Positions 27,471 to 36,510 of a DNA stretch of 64,000 nucleotides are shown piece by piece. The stretch is taken from NCBI GenBank assembly GCA_902521655.1, contig CABYSM010000002.1, forward strand, positions 1-64,000, read 5' to 3'. The first letter of the stretch is position 1. Each line of letters opens with the position of its first letter. The stretch comes from an uncultured Pelagibacteraceae bacterium. Lineage in GTDB: Bacteria; Pseudomonadota; Alphaproteobacteria; Pelagibacterales; AG-422-B15. The translations under genes were made by a program, and so were the position numbers. The notes under the pieces were generated by a model. That model made no database searches. It saw nothing but the letters and a program-made list of their open reading frames with translations, and was not told the DNA's origin.

Positions 27471-29069
27471 ATGAAAGAAAAGTTATTTATATTTGATACG
27501 ACATTGAGAGACGGAGCACAAACTTATGGCGTTGATTTTAACGTAGATGAGAAAAAAATTCTCGCATCAAAGCTTGATGCCTTAGGCGTTGATTATATTG
27601 AGGGTGGATGGCCTGGTGCAAATGAAACTGATACACAATTTTTCGCTGAAAAAATGGAATTTAAAAATTCTACGTTTACGGCTTTCGGCATGACCAAAAA
27701 GACAGGAAGGAGTGCTGAAAATGATCCTGGTTTAGCTGCCATGATTAACGTAAGTGCCCCATCAGCCTGCGTAGTGGGTAAGTCTTGGGATTTCCATGTA
27801 GATTTAGCGTTAGGAATTTCCAATGATGAAAACTTAGTAAATATTGCTGAGTCTGTTAACTTTTTATCAAGCAGCAAGAAGGAAGTTCATTTTGATGCTG
27901 AACATTTCTTTGATGGCTACAAAGCTAATCCTCAATATGCGATAAAGTGTTTAAAAGCAGCACAGGACAATGGAGCAAGGTGGATGGTTCTTTGTGATAC
28001 CAACGGAGGCACATTACCCCATGAAGTAGAACAGATTGTCTCAGAAGTTGTAAAGGATATTCCAGGCGACCAACTTGGTATTCACGCACATAATGATACT
28101 GGAAATGCTGTAGCAAATTCATTAGCTGCAGTTCATGCTGGGGTCAGACAAGTGCAAGGCACTATTAACGGACTTGGTGAACGATGCGGAAATGCTAATT
28201 TAATTACTCTTCTTCCTACCTTTGCTTTAAAGGATGAATATATCGATAAATTTGATTTATCTATCGATACTAAAAATCTTGGTCAGTTAACAGAACTTTC
28301 AAGACTGTTAGATGAAATATTAAATCGTGTACCCAATAGAACAGCACCTTATGTAGGCTCAGCAGCATTTGCGCATAAAGGAGGATTGCACGTTTCAGCA
28401 GTAAACAAAGATCCTAAAACTTATGAACATATCGATCCTGAGTTGGTGGGCAATCATCGTCAAATAATCATTTCAGAACAATCAGGAAAATCAAATATTC
28501 TTGCGCGATTAAAGTCTACAGGAATTCAGATCAATGAGGATGATGAAACTATACAAAAAATTCTTGATCGAGTGAAAGAACGTGAATTTATTGGATATTC
28601 ATACGATGGTGCAGATGCTTCATTTGAAATATTGGTGAAAAAGGTCATTGCTGAAATGCCCACTTATTTTGAAGTAGTTAATTTTAATGTGAACGTAAAA
28701 AATTCAGGTGGTGAAGGTAAAACAATATCAGATGCCGAAGTTAAATTAAAATTTGGTAAAGAAGAACTTATAGGTACGGGACAAGGTGTAGGACCAGTTA
28801 ATGCATTGGACAATGCTTTGAGGAATAATTTTCAATCAAGTGGTTATGCTGAATTGATCAAGGATTTATCTCTTATCGACTATAAAGTGAGAATTTTAAA
28901 CACAGGAACCGATGCGATCACCAGAGTATCAATTGAGAGTTCTGATAAAGATAAAAAGAGTTGGTACACAATTGGTGTTTCAGAAAATATTATAGAAGCC
29001 TCCTTTAGGGCACTGATTGACAGTGTTGAGTACAAATTGATGAAAGAAAAGGCTACGGTTCTTAGTTAG
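27471..29069 (+). CDS. cimA: (R)-citramalate synthase
   Basis: Condenses pyruvate and acetyl-CoA to citramalate, a threonine-independent entry to isoleucine synthesis. The 532-residue protein has the DRE-TIM start FDTTLRDGAQTYGVDF, the metal-binding HAHNDTGNAVANS segment, GTINGLGERCGNANL, and a LeuA-type C-terminal allosteric domain. The IEGGWPGANETD wording and overall pattern fit the CimA subgroup rather than 2-isopropylmalate synthase. If cimA is the isoleucine route, ilvA may be dispensable; this is not testable here. Confidence 0.92.
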   Translation: MKEKLFIFDTTLRDGAQTYGVDFNVDEKKILASKLDALGVDYIEGGWPGANETDTQFFAEKMEFKNSTFTAFGMTKKTGRSAENDPGLAAMINVSAPSACVVGKSWDFHVDLALGISNDENLVNIAESVNFLSSSKKEVHFDAEHFFDGYKANPQYAIKCLKAAQDNGARWMVLCDTNGGTLPHEVEQIVSEVVKDIPGDQLGIHAHNDTGNAVANSLAAVHAGVRQVQGTINGLGERCGNANLITLLPTFALKDEYIDKFDLSIDTKNLGQLTELSRLLDEILNRVPNRTAPYVGSAAFAHKGGLHVSAVNKDPKTYEHIDPELVGNHRQIIISEQSGKSNILARLKSTGIQINEDDETIQKILDRVKEREFIGYSYDGADASFEILVKKVIAEMPTYFEVVNFNVNVKNSGGEGKTISDAEVKLKFGKEELIGTGQGVGPVNALDNALRNNFQSSGYAELIKDLSLIDYKVRILNTGTDAITRVSIESSDKDKKSWYTIGVSENIIEASFRALIDSVEYKLMKEKATVLS

Positions 29070-29072
29070 TAC

Positions 29073-29810
29073 ATGTCTTCAAATAATATTTCAATTATCT
29101 TGGTTGATACTCAACTTCCTGAAAATATAGGTCTGGTTGCACGTTCCATGTATAATTTTGGTTTTTCTGACCTGAGGTTAGTCAACCCTAAATTAGATTG
29201 GCCATCAGAGAAGGCACATGCGGTATCAGTCGATGCCAAATCTATTATAGAGAGTGCAAAAGTTTACACTACCCTGAGAGAGGCACTCAGTGATTCTACA
29301 CTCTCCATTGCTTATACAGCTCGAAAACGCGATATGAGCAAACAGTTTACTGACAATAAATCTATTATTAAGGAAATACATGATGAATACAGTAATGATA
29401 AGTTAGCTGTTGTTTTTGGCGGTGAAGCTTCAGGCTTGACCAATGACCATCTTTCTTTAGTGACAAGGTGTGTGACGATTGATACGCATGAGAACTTTTC
29501 ATCTTTGAATCTTTCACATGCCGTCAATGTATTTTGTTATTCTATATTTTCATTAATGTATAATGATGAAAAATTAGTTGATGAGAATTCACTGACGCGC
29601 GGCAATCAAAATGAACTGATGCATTTTTTTGATCATATTGAAGAAGAGTTGGAAAACAGAGGTTTCTTTCAACCCGAGGAAAAAATGCCAAAAATGAAGC
29701 AAAATCTTAGGAATATCTTTCACCGGGCTGATCTCAGCGATAGGGAAATTGCAACACTGAGAGGAGTAGTCACGGTTCTATCAGATTATAGGAAAACTGA
29801 GGAAATTTAG
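29073..29810 (+). CDS. trmJ: tRNA/rRNA 2'-O-methyltransferase, TrmJ-like
   Basis: SPOUT-family RNA methyltransferase, expected to 2'-O-methylate position 32 of tRNAs. The 245-residue sequence opens with [34 protein letters not shown], has [20 protein letters not shown] as the knot loop, and [18 protein letters not shown] as the SAM-binding end. The C-terminal extension ([27 protein letters not shown]) is typical of the TrmJ group. It is the last gene of the nadE-gltX-cysS-cimA run, 3 nt after cimA. Confidence 0.92.
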   Translation: MSSNNISIILVDTQLPENIGLVARSMYNFGFSDLRLVNPKLDWPSEKAHAVSVDAKSIIESAKVYTTLREALSDSTLSIAYTARKRDMSKQFTDNKSIIKEIHDEYSNDKLAVVFGGEASGLTNDHLSLVTRCVTIDTHENFSSLNLSHAVNVFCYSIFSLMYNDEKLVDENSLTRGNQNELMHFFDHIEEELENRGFFQPEEKMPKMKQNLRNIFHRADLSDREIATLRGVVTVLSDYRKTEEI

Positions 29811-29819
29811 TATTCTGGT

Positions 29820-29847
29820 TTGACAATATTCAGGAAAACAGTATAAA
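29820..29847 (+). promoter_or_regulatory. Strong candidate promoter of rpsD
   Basis: A consensus -35 TTGACA, a 16-nt spacer and -10 TATAAA precede rpsD. The -10 ends only 16 nt before the start codon, so the leader would be about 10 nt, and no clear Shine-Dalgarno is visible. Confidence 0.65.
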
Positions 29848-29863
29848 CCACGGATCACAATAT

Positions 29864-30481
29864 ATGACAAAACGAATAGCACAAAAACACAAAATCGATA
29901 GACGTCTAAGTGTTAACCTATGGGGAAGACCCAAAAGCCCTTTTAATTTAAGAAAATACAGACCTGGCCAACATGGACAGAAGCATACTGGAAAACTATC
30001 TGACTATGGTGTTCAGTTACATGCTAAGCAAAAATTAAAAGGCTATTATGGCAACCTAAATGAAAGACAATTCCGCAATTGTTATAAAGAGGCCATCAGA
30101 CAAAAGGGTGACTCAGGAGAAAATTTAATTGCGCTTCTAGAAAGAAGATTAGATACGATTGTTTATCGTTCAAAGTTTGTCCCAACTGTTTTTGCAGCAC
30201 GACAATTCATCAATCATGGTCATGTCAAAGTAAATGGCAAAAGAGTAAATATTTCAAGCTATCGTGTTACTGAAGGCGATGTCATTGAAGTTAAAGATAA
30301 GTCTAAAGAAATGGCGATTGTTGTTGAAGCAATGAAAAGTCAGGAGCGTGATATCCCAGGTTATATTACCGTTGATGAAAAGAAATGTTCTTCAACATTT
30401 ATTCGAACACCTCAGTTTGCCGAAGTTCCATATGCAACGCAGATGGATCCAAAACTAGTTATCGAGTATTATTCTCGATAA
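29864..30481 (+). CDS. rpsD: 30S ribosomal protein S4
   Basis: Primary 16S rRNA-binding protein of the small subunit. The 205-residue product has the S4 N-terminal domain ([41 protein letters not shown]) and the S4 RNA-binding domain ([49 protein letters not shown]). The sequence is full length. It is outside the alpha operon, as often found in Alphaproteobacteria, and has its own near-consensus promoter with a very short leader. Confidence 0.98.
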   Translation: MTKRIAQKHKIDRRLSVNLWGRPKSPFNLRKYRPGQHGQKHTGKLSDYGVQLHAKQKLKGYYGNLNERQFRNCYKEAIRQKGDSGENLIALLERRLDTIVYRSKFVPTVFAARQFINHGHVKVNGKRVNISSYRVTEGDVIEVKDKSKEMAIVVEAMKSQERDIPGYITVDEKKCSSTFIRTPQFAEVPYATQMDPKLVIEYYSR

Positions 30482-30488
30482 ATCCCAA

Positions 30489-31595
30489 ATGAGTGCATCG
30501 CACTTTTTTTCAAAAGATTACTTTCAAGCGCGAGATAGATTCATTAAATCTATTAATGAACTGAAGGGTCAAGGCCATCAAGTTAGTCATGATACACTTA
30601 CTTTAGATTGCAAAGGACCTAATCAAGAAAATCTTTGCATCGATATTGCAACTATTGGTTCAATCGATAGCGATAATCTATTACTATATAGTTCAGGCAT
30701 TCATGGCGTTGAAGGATTTGCAGGTTCAGCTATTCAATTATCAGTTTTAGAGCAAATCAAAAATGCCAATCCAATTACTGATTATTGCATAGTTTTTATT
30801 CATATCATTAATCCATACGGTATGGCATGGCACAGAAGGGTGAATGAAAATAATGTTGATATGAACAGAAACTTTATAAAGGATCATCAAGGCGAACCTG
30901 AAGGATATCAGAAAATAGATACTTTCTTAAACCCCAAGAGTATTCCAACAAAATTAGATATTATGTTTTTGCCTCGGGGTATTAGTTTATTGTTAAAGTA
31001 CGGTTTCACCAATGTGAAGCAATGGTTTGCACAGGGGCAATATACGAGACCAAAGAGTTTACAATATGGCGGCGATGCACTTCAACAGGGACCTAAGATG
31101 ATTTTAGATTGGCTGAAAAAAAATCTTAATAATACAAAAAAGGTTTTTGGTATAGATTTACATACTGGATTAGGCAAATCAGGATATGACACTATACTTG
31201 TGCCTGATGATATCAAAGAAGATAAATATAATATACTAGTCTCACTTTTTGGTGACCATGTATCTCCACTTGATCCAACACAAGGCGTGGGTTACCGAAT
31301 AACAGGAGATATTCACTCAGGTATAGTAAAAGAGTTTTCATCAATTGAATGGTTAACAATCACCCAAGAGTTTGGAACATTTGGTCCCACAACTGTTTTC
31401 AAAAATTTAAGGGCTGAAAATAGATGGACACAAAACAATCAATTAAATGATGAAAAAGATATAATGAATCATTGGAGTAGAAAAAATCTATTAAACACAT
31501 TCAATCCAAACAACAAGCGTTGGCAGCAAGATCTAATCAGTAGGGGCAATACTGTTTTTAAGTCTATTCAGGAATATTTATCAAAGCTCGATTAA
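30489..31595 (+). CDS. M14/DUF2817 family metallo-carboxypeptidase-like protein
   Basis: Predicted zinc peptidase-like hydrolase of 368 residues. The zinc-binding pair H72-x2-E75 sits in YSSGIHGVEGFAGSA, and a later His (GIDLHTGLGKSG) and Glu (TITQEFGTFG) complete an M14-like site. No signal peptide is seen, so it is probably cytoplasmic. The family is described mainly as DUF2817; the natural substrate is unknown. It follows rpsD after 7 nt on the same strand, and its stop overlaps the convergent grxD stop. Confidence 0.82.
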   Translation: MSASHFFSKDYFQARDRFIKSINELKGQGHQVSHDTLTLDCKGPNQENLCIDIATIGSIDSDNLLLYSSGIHGVEGFAGSAIQLSVLEQIKNANPITDYCIVFIHIINPYGMAWHRRVNENNVDMNRNFIKDHQGEPEGYQKIDTFLNPKSIPTKLDIMFLPRGISLLLKYGFTNVKQWFAQGQYTRPKSLQYGGDALQQGPKMILDWLKKNLNNTKKVFGIDLHTGLGKSGYDTILVPDDIKEDKYNILVSLFGDHVSPLDPTQGVGYRITGDIHSGIVKEFSSIEWLTITQEFGTFGPTTVFKNLRAENRWTQNNQLNDEKDIMNHWSRKNLLNTFNPNNKRWQQDLISRGNTVFKSIQEYLSKLD

Positions 31596-31921
31596 TCGTG
31601 GGCGATATTTTTTTCTTTTAATACCTCTGATAATTCACCAGTTTTATGCATATCTAATATAATGTCACAGCCGCCAATAAATTCTCCCTTTACATAAAGC
31701 TGAGGAATTGTTGGCCAATTTGTAAAATCTTTTATTCCTTGTCTTAATTCGTCACTTTCTAGAACATTAACATCTTTATATTCGATATTCATAAATGATA
31801 GGGCATTTACAACAGCATTAGAAAATCCACATTCAGGTTGAACTTTGGTGCCTTTCATAAAAAGGACCACATCATTTTGATCAACTATGTCTTTGATATT
31901 ATTTTGTACTGTTTCGTTCAT
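31592..31921 (-). CDS. grxD: Monothiol glutaredoxin, Grx4 family
   Basis: CGFS-type monothiol glutaredoxin that carries and delivers [2Fe-2S] clusters with glutathione. The 109-residue protein has VVLFMKGTKVQPECGFSNAVV (Cys31), IEYKDVNVLES, WPTIPQLYVKGEFIGGCDI and a normal end. In many Alphaproteobacteria bolA lies between purL and grxD; here only 78 nt without a plausible ORF separate them, so the partner gene is missing from this place. Confidence 0.95.
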   Translation of the reverse strand: MNETVQNNIKDIVDQNDVVLFMKGTKVQPECGFSNAVVNALSFMNIEYKDVNVLESDELRQGIKDFTNWPTIPQLYVKGEFIGGCDIILDMHKTGELSEVLKEKNIAHD

Positions 31922-31999
31922 AACACTACAATTAACTGCTTTTAATATTTATTCAATAATAAATATTCTACAAAAAATTCCTTTAGTTCTGATTATTTA

Positions 32000-34204
32000 T
32001 TAATGAGATATTTGTTCAATGCTTGTTTCAAAACTGCGTTTCAATACAGAAACTTGTTGATCGCCTATATTTTTAATACTGATTTTGTCTCCACCAACTA
32101 TGCCTATTTTTTCAAAATAAACATCATTATTATTAGCTAATTTTTGGCATTCATCATAATTATTGGGACTTACTTCTAATAAATAGCGAGACTGATCTTC
32201 TGCAAAGAAATAGCCATGAGGAAAATCTGTTTCAATTTCTATTGTTATTCCAAGATTTCCTGACATACACATCTCCGATATAGCTACTAAAATACCTCCT
32301 TCTCCAACATCATGTGCTGATGTAATTAATTTTTGTTTTATTGCATCCATTACAAAATTTCCATTTCTTAATTCAGTATCTAAGTTAATTTCAGGTGTTC
32401 CGCCTTCTTCTTTAGATTGGATAATAGATATATACTTTGAAGTGCCTAAGTGATTAGCTGTTTTACCTACCACGCATAGAAAATTACCATCTTCTTTTAA
32501 TGAAAGAGTTTTTACATTTGATAAATCTTTGATTAACCCAACACCTCCAATAGCTGGTGTTGGATATATGCCTTCACCATTAGTTTCGTTATAGAGTGAG
32601 ACGTTTCCTGAAACGACAGGATAGTTTAATTTTGAGCAAGCATCGCCCATGCCTCGAATACATTCTACAAATTGTCCCATGATTTCTGGTTTCTCGGGAT
32701 TACCAAAGTTCATACAATCTGTAATTGCAATTGGAAGGGCGCCAGAAGCTATTATATTTCTCCATGTTTCAACAACTGCATGCTTTCCACCTTCATAAGG
32801 GTTGTGTTTGCAATATACTGGAGAACAGTCTGTGCTCATGGCTAGTCCTTTATTTGTTCCGTGAACACGTACAACTGCCGCATCGGACCCTGGTCTTACC
32901 ACAGTATCTGCCATGACCATATGATCATATTGTTCCCAGATCCATTTTCGGCTACTAAGATCTGGATGCATAATCATGGTATTTAAGTCGTTTAAAATAC
33001 TATTCTGATCGAAGTCTTCTGGTTTGTATTCCTTAATTGGAGATGGTTCTTCAACAATGTAATCTCTTTGATATTCAGGAGCATCTTCAACTAATATATT
33101 AATAGGTATGCTGGCTACTTCTTTGCCGCTCTTCATGAGAATAAGTCTTTTTGTATCAGTTACTTTGCCAATCACCTCAAATTCGAGATCCCATTTCTTA
33201 AAAATATCTCTAGCCATTTCTTCTTTCGATGGATCGAGGACCATAAGCATCCGTTCTTGGCTTTCTGACAACATTAATTCATATGCTGACATGTTTTTCG
33301 CACGCATTGGCACTTTTGAAAGATCAATTTCTAAACCCACATCACCTTTGGACGCCATTTCAATTGAGGAAGATGTTAATCCAGCTGCCCCCATATCTTG
33401 AATTGCAATAATTGCTTCTTCTTTCATCAATTCAAGACAAGCTTCCAATAGCAACTTCTCAGTGAATGGATCTCCAACCTGTACAGTTGGTTTTTTGTCT
33501 TCTGAATCTTCATCGAATTCAGCGGATGCCATAGTTGCACCGTGAATACCATCACGTCCAGTCTTTGATCCTACATACACAACGGGGTTTCCAACTCCTG
33601 CTGCTGCGGAGTAAAAGATTTTGTCTTTCTTTGCGATCCCAACTGTCATGGCATTTACTAAAATATTACCGTTATATGAAGGATGAAAATTGACTTCACC
33701 ACCAACGGTTGGCACGCCAATACAATTGCCATATCCACCTATACCGCTGACAACGCCTGATAATAAATGTTTTGTTTTAGGATGGTTGGGCTCTCCAAAT
33801 CTCAAGGCATTTAAATTAGCTACAGGGCGAGCACCCATTGTGAAGACATCTCGAAGTATGCCACCAACTCCAGTGGCCGCACCTTGATATGGCTCAAGGA
33901 AAGAAGGATGATTATGGCTTTCCATCTTGAAGACGGCGACATCTCCGTCATCGATATCAATGACTCCAGCATTTTCTCCTGGCCCTTGCACAACGCGTTC
34001 ACCCGATGTTGGAAGTTTTTTGAGCCAAAATTTTGATGATTTATAAGAACAATGTTCATTCCACATAGCACTAAAGATACCCAGTTCAGTAAGATTAGGT
34101 TCTCTGCCTAAGCCTTCTACTATTTTCTCAAACTCATCAAGTTTGAGACCATGATTTTCAACAAGAGACTGCTCTGTTTGAAATTGCCAATTGTGGTTTG
34201 TCAT
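32000..34204 (-). CDS. purL: Phosphoribosylformylglycinamidine synthase, PurL subunit
   Basis: ATP-dependent synthetase subunit of the fourth step of purine synthesis, working with PurQ and PurS. The 734-residue small-type PurL has [18 protein letters not shown] near the N-terminus, [56 protein letters not shown] and [19 protein letters not shown]. Its start overlaps the purQ stop. The leftward order purC-purS-purQ-purL-grxD is a common alphaproteobacterial arrangement. Confidence 0.97.
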   Translation of the reverse strand: MTNHNWQFQTEQSLVENHGLKLDEFEKIVEGLGREPNLTELGIFSAMWNEHCSYKSSKFWLKKLPTSGERVVQGPGENAGVIDIDDGDVAVFKMESHNHPSFLEPYQGAATGVGGILRDVFTMGARPVANLNALRFGEPNHPKTKHLLSGVVSGIGGYGNCIGVPTVGGEVNFHPSYNGNILVNAMTVGIAKKDKIFYSAAAGVGNPVVYVGSKTGRDGIHGATMASAEFDEDSEDKKPTVQVGDPFTEKLLLEACLELMKEEAIIAIQDMGAAGLTSSSIEMASKGDVGLEIDLSKVPMRAKNMSAYELMLSESQERMLMVLDPSKEEMARDIFKKWDLEFEVIGKVTDTKRLILMKSGKEVASIPINILVEDAPEYQRDYIVEEPSPIKEYKPEDFDQNSILNDLNTMIMHPDLSSRKWIWEQYDHMVMADTVVRPGSDAAVVRVHGTNKGLAMSTDCSPVYCKHNPYEGGKHAVVETWRNIIASGALPIAITDCMNFGNPEKPEIMGQFVECIRGMGDACSKLNYPVVSGNVSLYNETNGEGIYPTPAIGGVGLIKDLSNVKTLSLKEDGNFLCVVGKTANHLGTSKYISIIQSKEEGGTPEINLDTELRNGNFVMDAIKQKLITSAHDVGEGGILVAISEMCMSGNLGITIEIETDFPHGYFFAEDQSRYLLEVSPNNYDECQKLANNNDVYFEKIGIVGGDKISIKNIGDQQVSVLKRSFETSIEQISH

Positions 34205-34875
34205 TAATTTAAGATACTTTCAAAAATAGTCTTACCGTCTTCACATCCGTGTGCCAATTCAGCGGCTCTTTCTGGGTGAGGCATCATGCCTAATACATTT
34301 TTATTTTCATTAAGAATGCCAGCAATATTCTCAAGTGAACCATTAGGATTTGAATGTTCACTTACATTTCCATTTTCATCACAATACTGGAAGGCTATTT
34401 GGTCGTTGTCTTGAATTTTTTTTAATTGTTCAGAGGTTACAAAAAAATTACCTTCATTATGTGCTATTGGCATTTTTGCCACTTGAGCATTTTTTGTGAA
34501 TACTGAACTTTGATTTTTGGGCTTAATTAATATGTCTCTGCATATAAAGCTCAGACTACTATTTCTCATCAACGCACCATCTAATAATCCACTTTCGATC
34601 AGAATTTGGAACCCGTTACAAATTCCCAATACAGGAACACCTTCTTTTGCCTTTTTTACAATATCTTGCATGATAGGGGATGTTGATGCCATGGCGCCGC
34701 ATCTTAAATAATCGCCGTAAGAGAACCCTCCTGGTACAACGATCAGATCAGATTGATTAATTGACGTTTCTTTGTGCCAAACCATTTGCGGTTGATGACT
34801 AGAAATATTTTTAATTGCTACCGCTACATCACGATCACAATTTGATCCTGGAAAAACGATAACATGTGACTTCAT
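34204..34875 (-). CDS. purQ: Phosphoribosylformylglycinamidine synthase, glutaminase subunit PurQ
   Basis: Class I glutamine amidotransferase that feeds ammonia to PurL. The 223-residue protein has [12 protein letters not shown] at the start, the [14 protein letters not shown] oxyanion segment, the nucleophile elbow [13 protein letters not shown], and a C-terminal His-Glu dyad in [11 protein letters not shown]. It lies 4 nt after purS and overlaps the purL start by one base, giving tight coupling of subunits that act as a complex. Confidence 0.97.
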   Translation of the reverse strand: MKSHVIVFPGSNCDRDVAVAIKNISSHQPQMVWHKETSINQSDLIVVPGGFSYGDYLRCGAMASTSPIMQDIVKKAKEGVPVLGICNGFQILIESGLLDGALMRNSSLSFICRDILIKPKNQSSVFTKNAQVAKMPIAHNEGNFFVTSEQLKKIQDNDQIAFQYCDENGNVSEHSNPNGSLENIAGILNENKNVLGMMPHPERAAELAHGCEDGKTIFESILN

Positions 34876-34879
34876 TAAT

Positions 34880-35119
34880 TTAATCTATCTCTACTTTATA
34901 ATCTTCAATAACCAAGTTTGCCAAAAGCTTCTCGCACATTTCATTAATTTGTTTATTGGCTGTCTCTTTATTTTCGCTATCTAGTTTAATCTCAATAAAT
35001 TTACCCTGCCTGACATCCGCTATGTTATTGAAACCTAATGACTTGAGGGAATTGGCAATAACTGAGCCTTGGGGGTCGAGAACGTCTTTTTTAAGTGTGA
35101 TATAGATTTTGGCTAGCAT
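34880..35119 (-). CDS. purS: Phosphoribosylformylglycinamidine synthase, PurS subunit
   Basis: Small structural subunit of 79 residues that bridges PurL and PurQ. It matches the family from KIYITLKKDVLDPQGSVIANSLKSLGF through VRQGKFIEIKLD to the end. It sits between purC and purQ with gaps of 7 and 4 nt. Confidence 0.95.
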   Translation of the reverse strand: MLAKIYITLKKDVLDPQGSVIANSLKSLGFNNIADVRQGKFIEIKLDSENKETANKQINEMCEKLLANLVIEDYKVEID

Positions 35120-35126
35120 TTAACCT

Positions 35127-35846
35127 TTAATGCACGATTCCTAATCGTGAGGCAACCTCTTCATAGGCACCCATGAGGCTACCCAGGTTTCTTCTGAAAA
35201 CGTCTTTATCTAGTTTCTGTTTTGATTTTATATCCCATAATCTGCATGAGTCAGGACTAATCTCATCTGCGAGTACAATTTTTTTTGGATTTGAGGCTAG
35301 CCTCCCAAATTCAATTTTAAAATCTACCAGAATGATATTTTTCTTTTTAAATAAATTAGTGAGTAAAGAATTAATTTTAAGAGACATGGCATCTATTTTT
35401 TTTAACTCTGATCTATTAGCCCAGCCAAATGTTTCTACATGATCTCTAGAAATCATTGGATCATCTAAACTGTCTTCTTTGTAATAATACTCTAATAATG
35501 GTTTTTTTAACCTGGTTCCTTCTTTTAGTCCTAATTTTTTAGCAATAGAACCAGCAACAATATTTCGAACAACAAATTCTATAGGAATGATCTGACATTT
35601 TTTTATCAATTGTTCTCGATCATTTAATCTTTTTTCAAAATGAGTTGGAATCTTTTTACTTTTAAGGAATTCCATAATGTGCTCAGAAATTTTATTATTG
35701 ATGACTCCTTTGCCTTTAAATATCTTATGCTTTTTTTTATTATAGGCAGTTGCATCGTCTTTAAAAATCTGAATAAGTGTGTTTTTTTTTGGGCCTTTAA
35801 TTAATTTTTTGGCCTTACCTTCATATAAAGTCTTCGATGATGTCAT
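35127..35846 (-). CDS. purC: SAICAR synthase
   Basis: Phosphoribosylaminoimidazole-succinocarboxamide synthase of purine biosynthesis. The 239-residue protein has LYEGKAKKLIKG at the start, the IPIEFVVRNIVAGS ribonucleotide-binding segment, LVDFKIEFGRL, and the LADEISPDSCRLWD signature. It is the first gene of the purCSQL run. Its 5' end shares a 73-nt gap with the divergent DUF1476 gene, whose candidate -35 box touches the purC start codon. Confidence 0.97.
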   Translation of the reverse strand: MTSSKTLYEGKAKKLIKGPKKNTLIQIFKDDATAYNKKKHKIFKGKGVINNKISEHIMEFLKSKKIPTHFEKRLNDREQLIKKCQIIPIEFVVRNIVAGSIAKKLGLKEGTRLKKPLLEYYYKEDSLDDPMISRDHVETFGWANRSELKKIDAMSLKINSLLTNLFKKKNIILVDFKIEFGRLASNPKKIVLADEISPDSCRLWDIKSKQKLDKDVFRRNLGSLMGAYEEVASRLGIVH

Positions 35847-35874
35847 TGCAGGTAGTGTAAAAATTTGTTATGAT
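35846..35874 (+). promoter_or_regulatory. Candidate promoter of the DUF1476 gene
   Basis: -35 TTGCAG, a 17-nt spacer and -10 TATGAT point rightward in the purC/DUF1476 divergent gap. The spacing is ideal and the predicted leader is about 40 nt. Confidence 0.5.
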
Positions 35875-35919
35875 AGAAATGTAATTCAAATTAATTCTAA
35901 TTAAAAGTATAAAGAAACA

Positions 35920-36249
35920 ATGAAAAAACTAGATGAACGAAAAAAAGGTTTTGAGGGTAAATTTGCTCGAGATCAAGAGTTAGAATTTAAGATTTTGGCT
36001 CGGCGAAATAAGTATCTTGGTGTCTGGGCTGCAGAAAAACTTCGTTTATCGGGACCAGCAGTTGAAGAATATTTTGCAGAAGTAATCAAATCTGATCTTG
36101 AAGAGGATGGAGATATGGATGTTTTCAGAAAAGTTAGAAAAGATTTTGATGAAAAAGGAATATCCATAACTGATGATGAACTTAGACAGAGTATGGACCA
36201 ATTTTTACTTCAGGCAAAAGAAGAGATTATTGGTAAAGATAATATCTAA
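35920..36249 (+). CDS. DUF1476 protein (F1F0-ATPase inhibitor zeta-subunit family)
   Basis: Helical protein of 109 residues that matches DUF1476 over its full length: LDERKKGFEGKFARDQELEFKILARRNKYLGVWAAEKL, then two further predicted helices. In Paracoccus a member of this family, the zeta subunit, binds F1 and blocks ATP hydrolysis, with the inhibitory segment at the N-terminus; the same segment is conserved here. The role in this organism is inferred. It lies divergent from purC, as in many Alphaproteobacteria. Confidence 0.88.
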   Translation: MKKLDERKKGFEGKFARDQELEFKILARRNKYLGVWAAEKLRLSGPAVEEYFAEVIKSDLEEDGDMDVFRKVRKDFDEKGISITDDELRQSMDQFLLQAKEEIIGKDNI

Positions 36250-36263
36250 TTATTACACTCCAC

Positions 36264-36509
36264 ATGTACATTAAATATGCAACCACAAAAAAGTCTTCAA
36301 AAAAGAAAGTGGTAAAAAAGAGAACAGCCTCAAAAATTACAAAGAAAAAAAAACCTGTAACGAAAAAAAAGAAGCGTACCTCTAAACCCAAGCCTAAAAA
36401 GAATAATAGTAATGTAATTCGGGATGCTAGTTTAAATCAGCATTATTATGTAGGCGGTTATATTCTTATATTTGGAGTGTTTGCACTAGCTATTTATTAT
36501 TCGCAATAA
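36264..36509 (+). CDS. Small Lys-rich protein with C-terminal membrane helix
   Basis: Unrecognised 81-residue protein. Residues 8-48 are dominated by Lys with Thr/Ser/Pro (KKSSKKKVVKKRTASKITKKKKPVTKKKKRTSKPKPKKN in two blocks), resembling histone H1-like or AlgP-type tails. Residues 61-80 form one hydrophobic segment (YYVGGYILIFGVFALAIYY). The Lys-rich side would be cytoplasmic by the positive-inside rule and could contact nucleic acid or acidic phospholipid. It is 14 nt downstream of the DUF1476 gene with no clear RBS, so the start is uncertain. It is probably a real gene, with function unknown. Confidence 0.6.
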   Translation: MYIKYATTKKSSKKKVVKKRTASKITKKKKPVTKKKKRTSKPKPKKNNSNVIRDASLNQHYYVGGYILIFGVFALAIYYSQ

Positions 36510-36510
36510 A

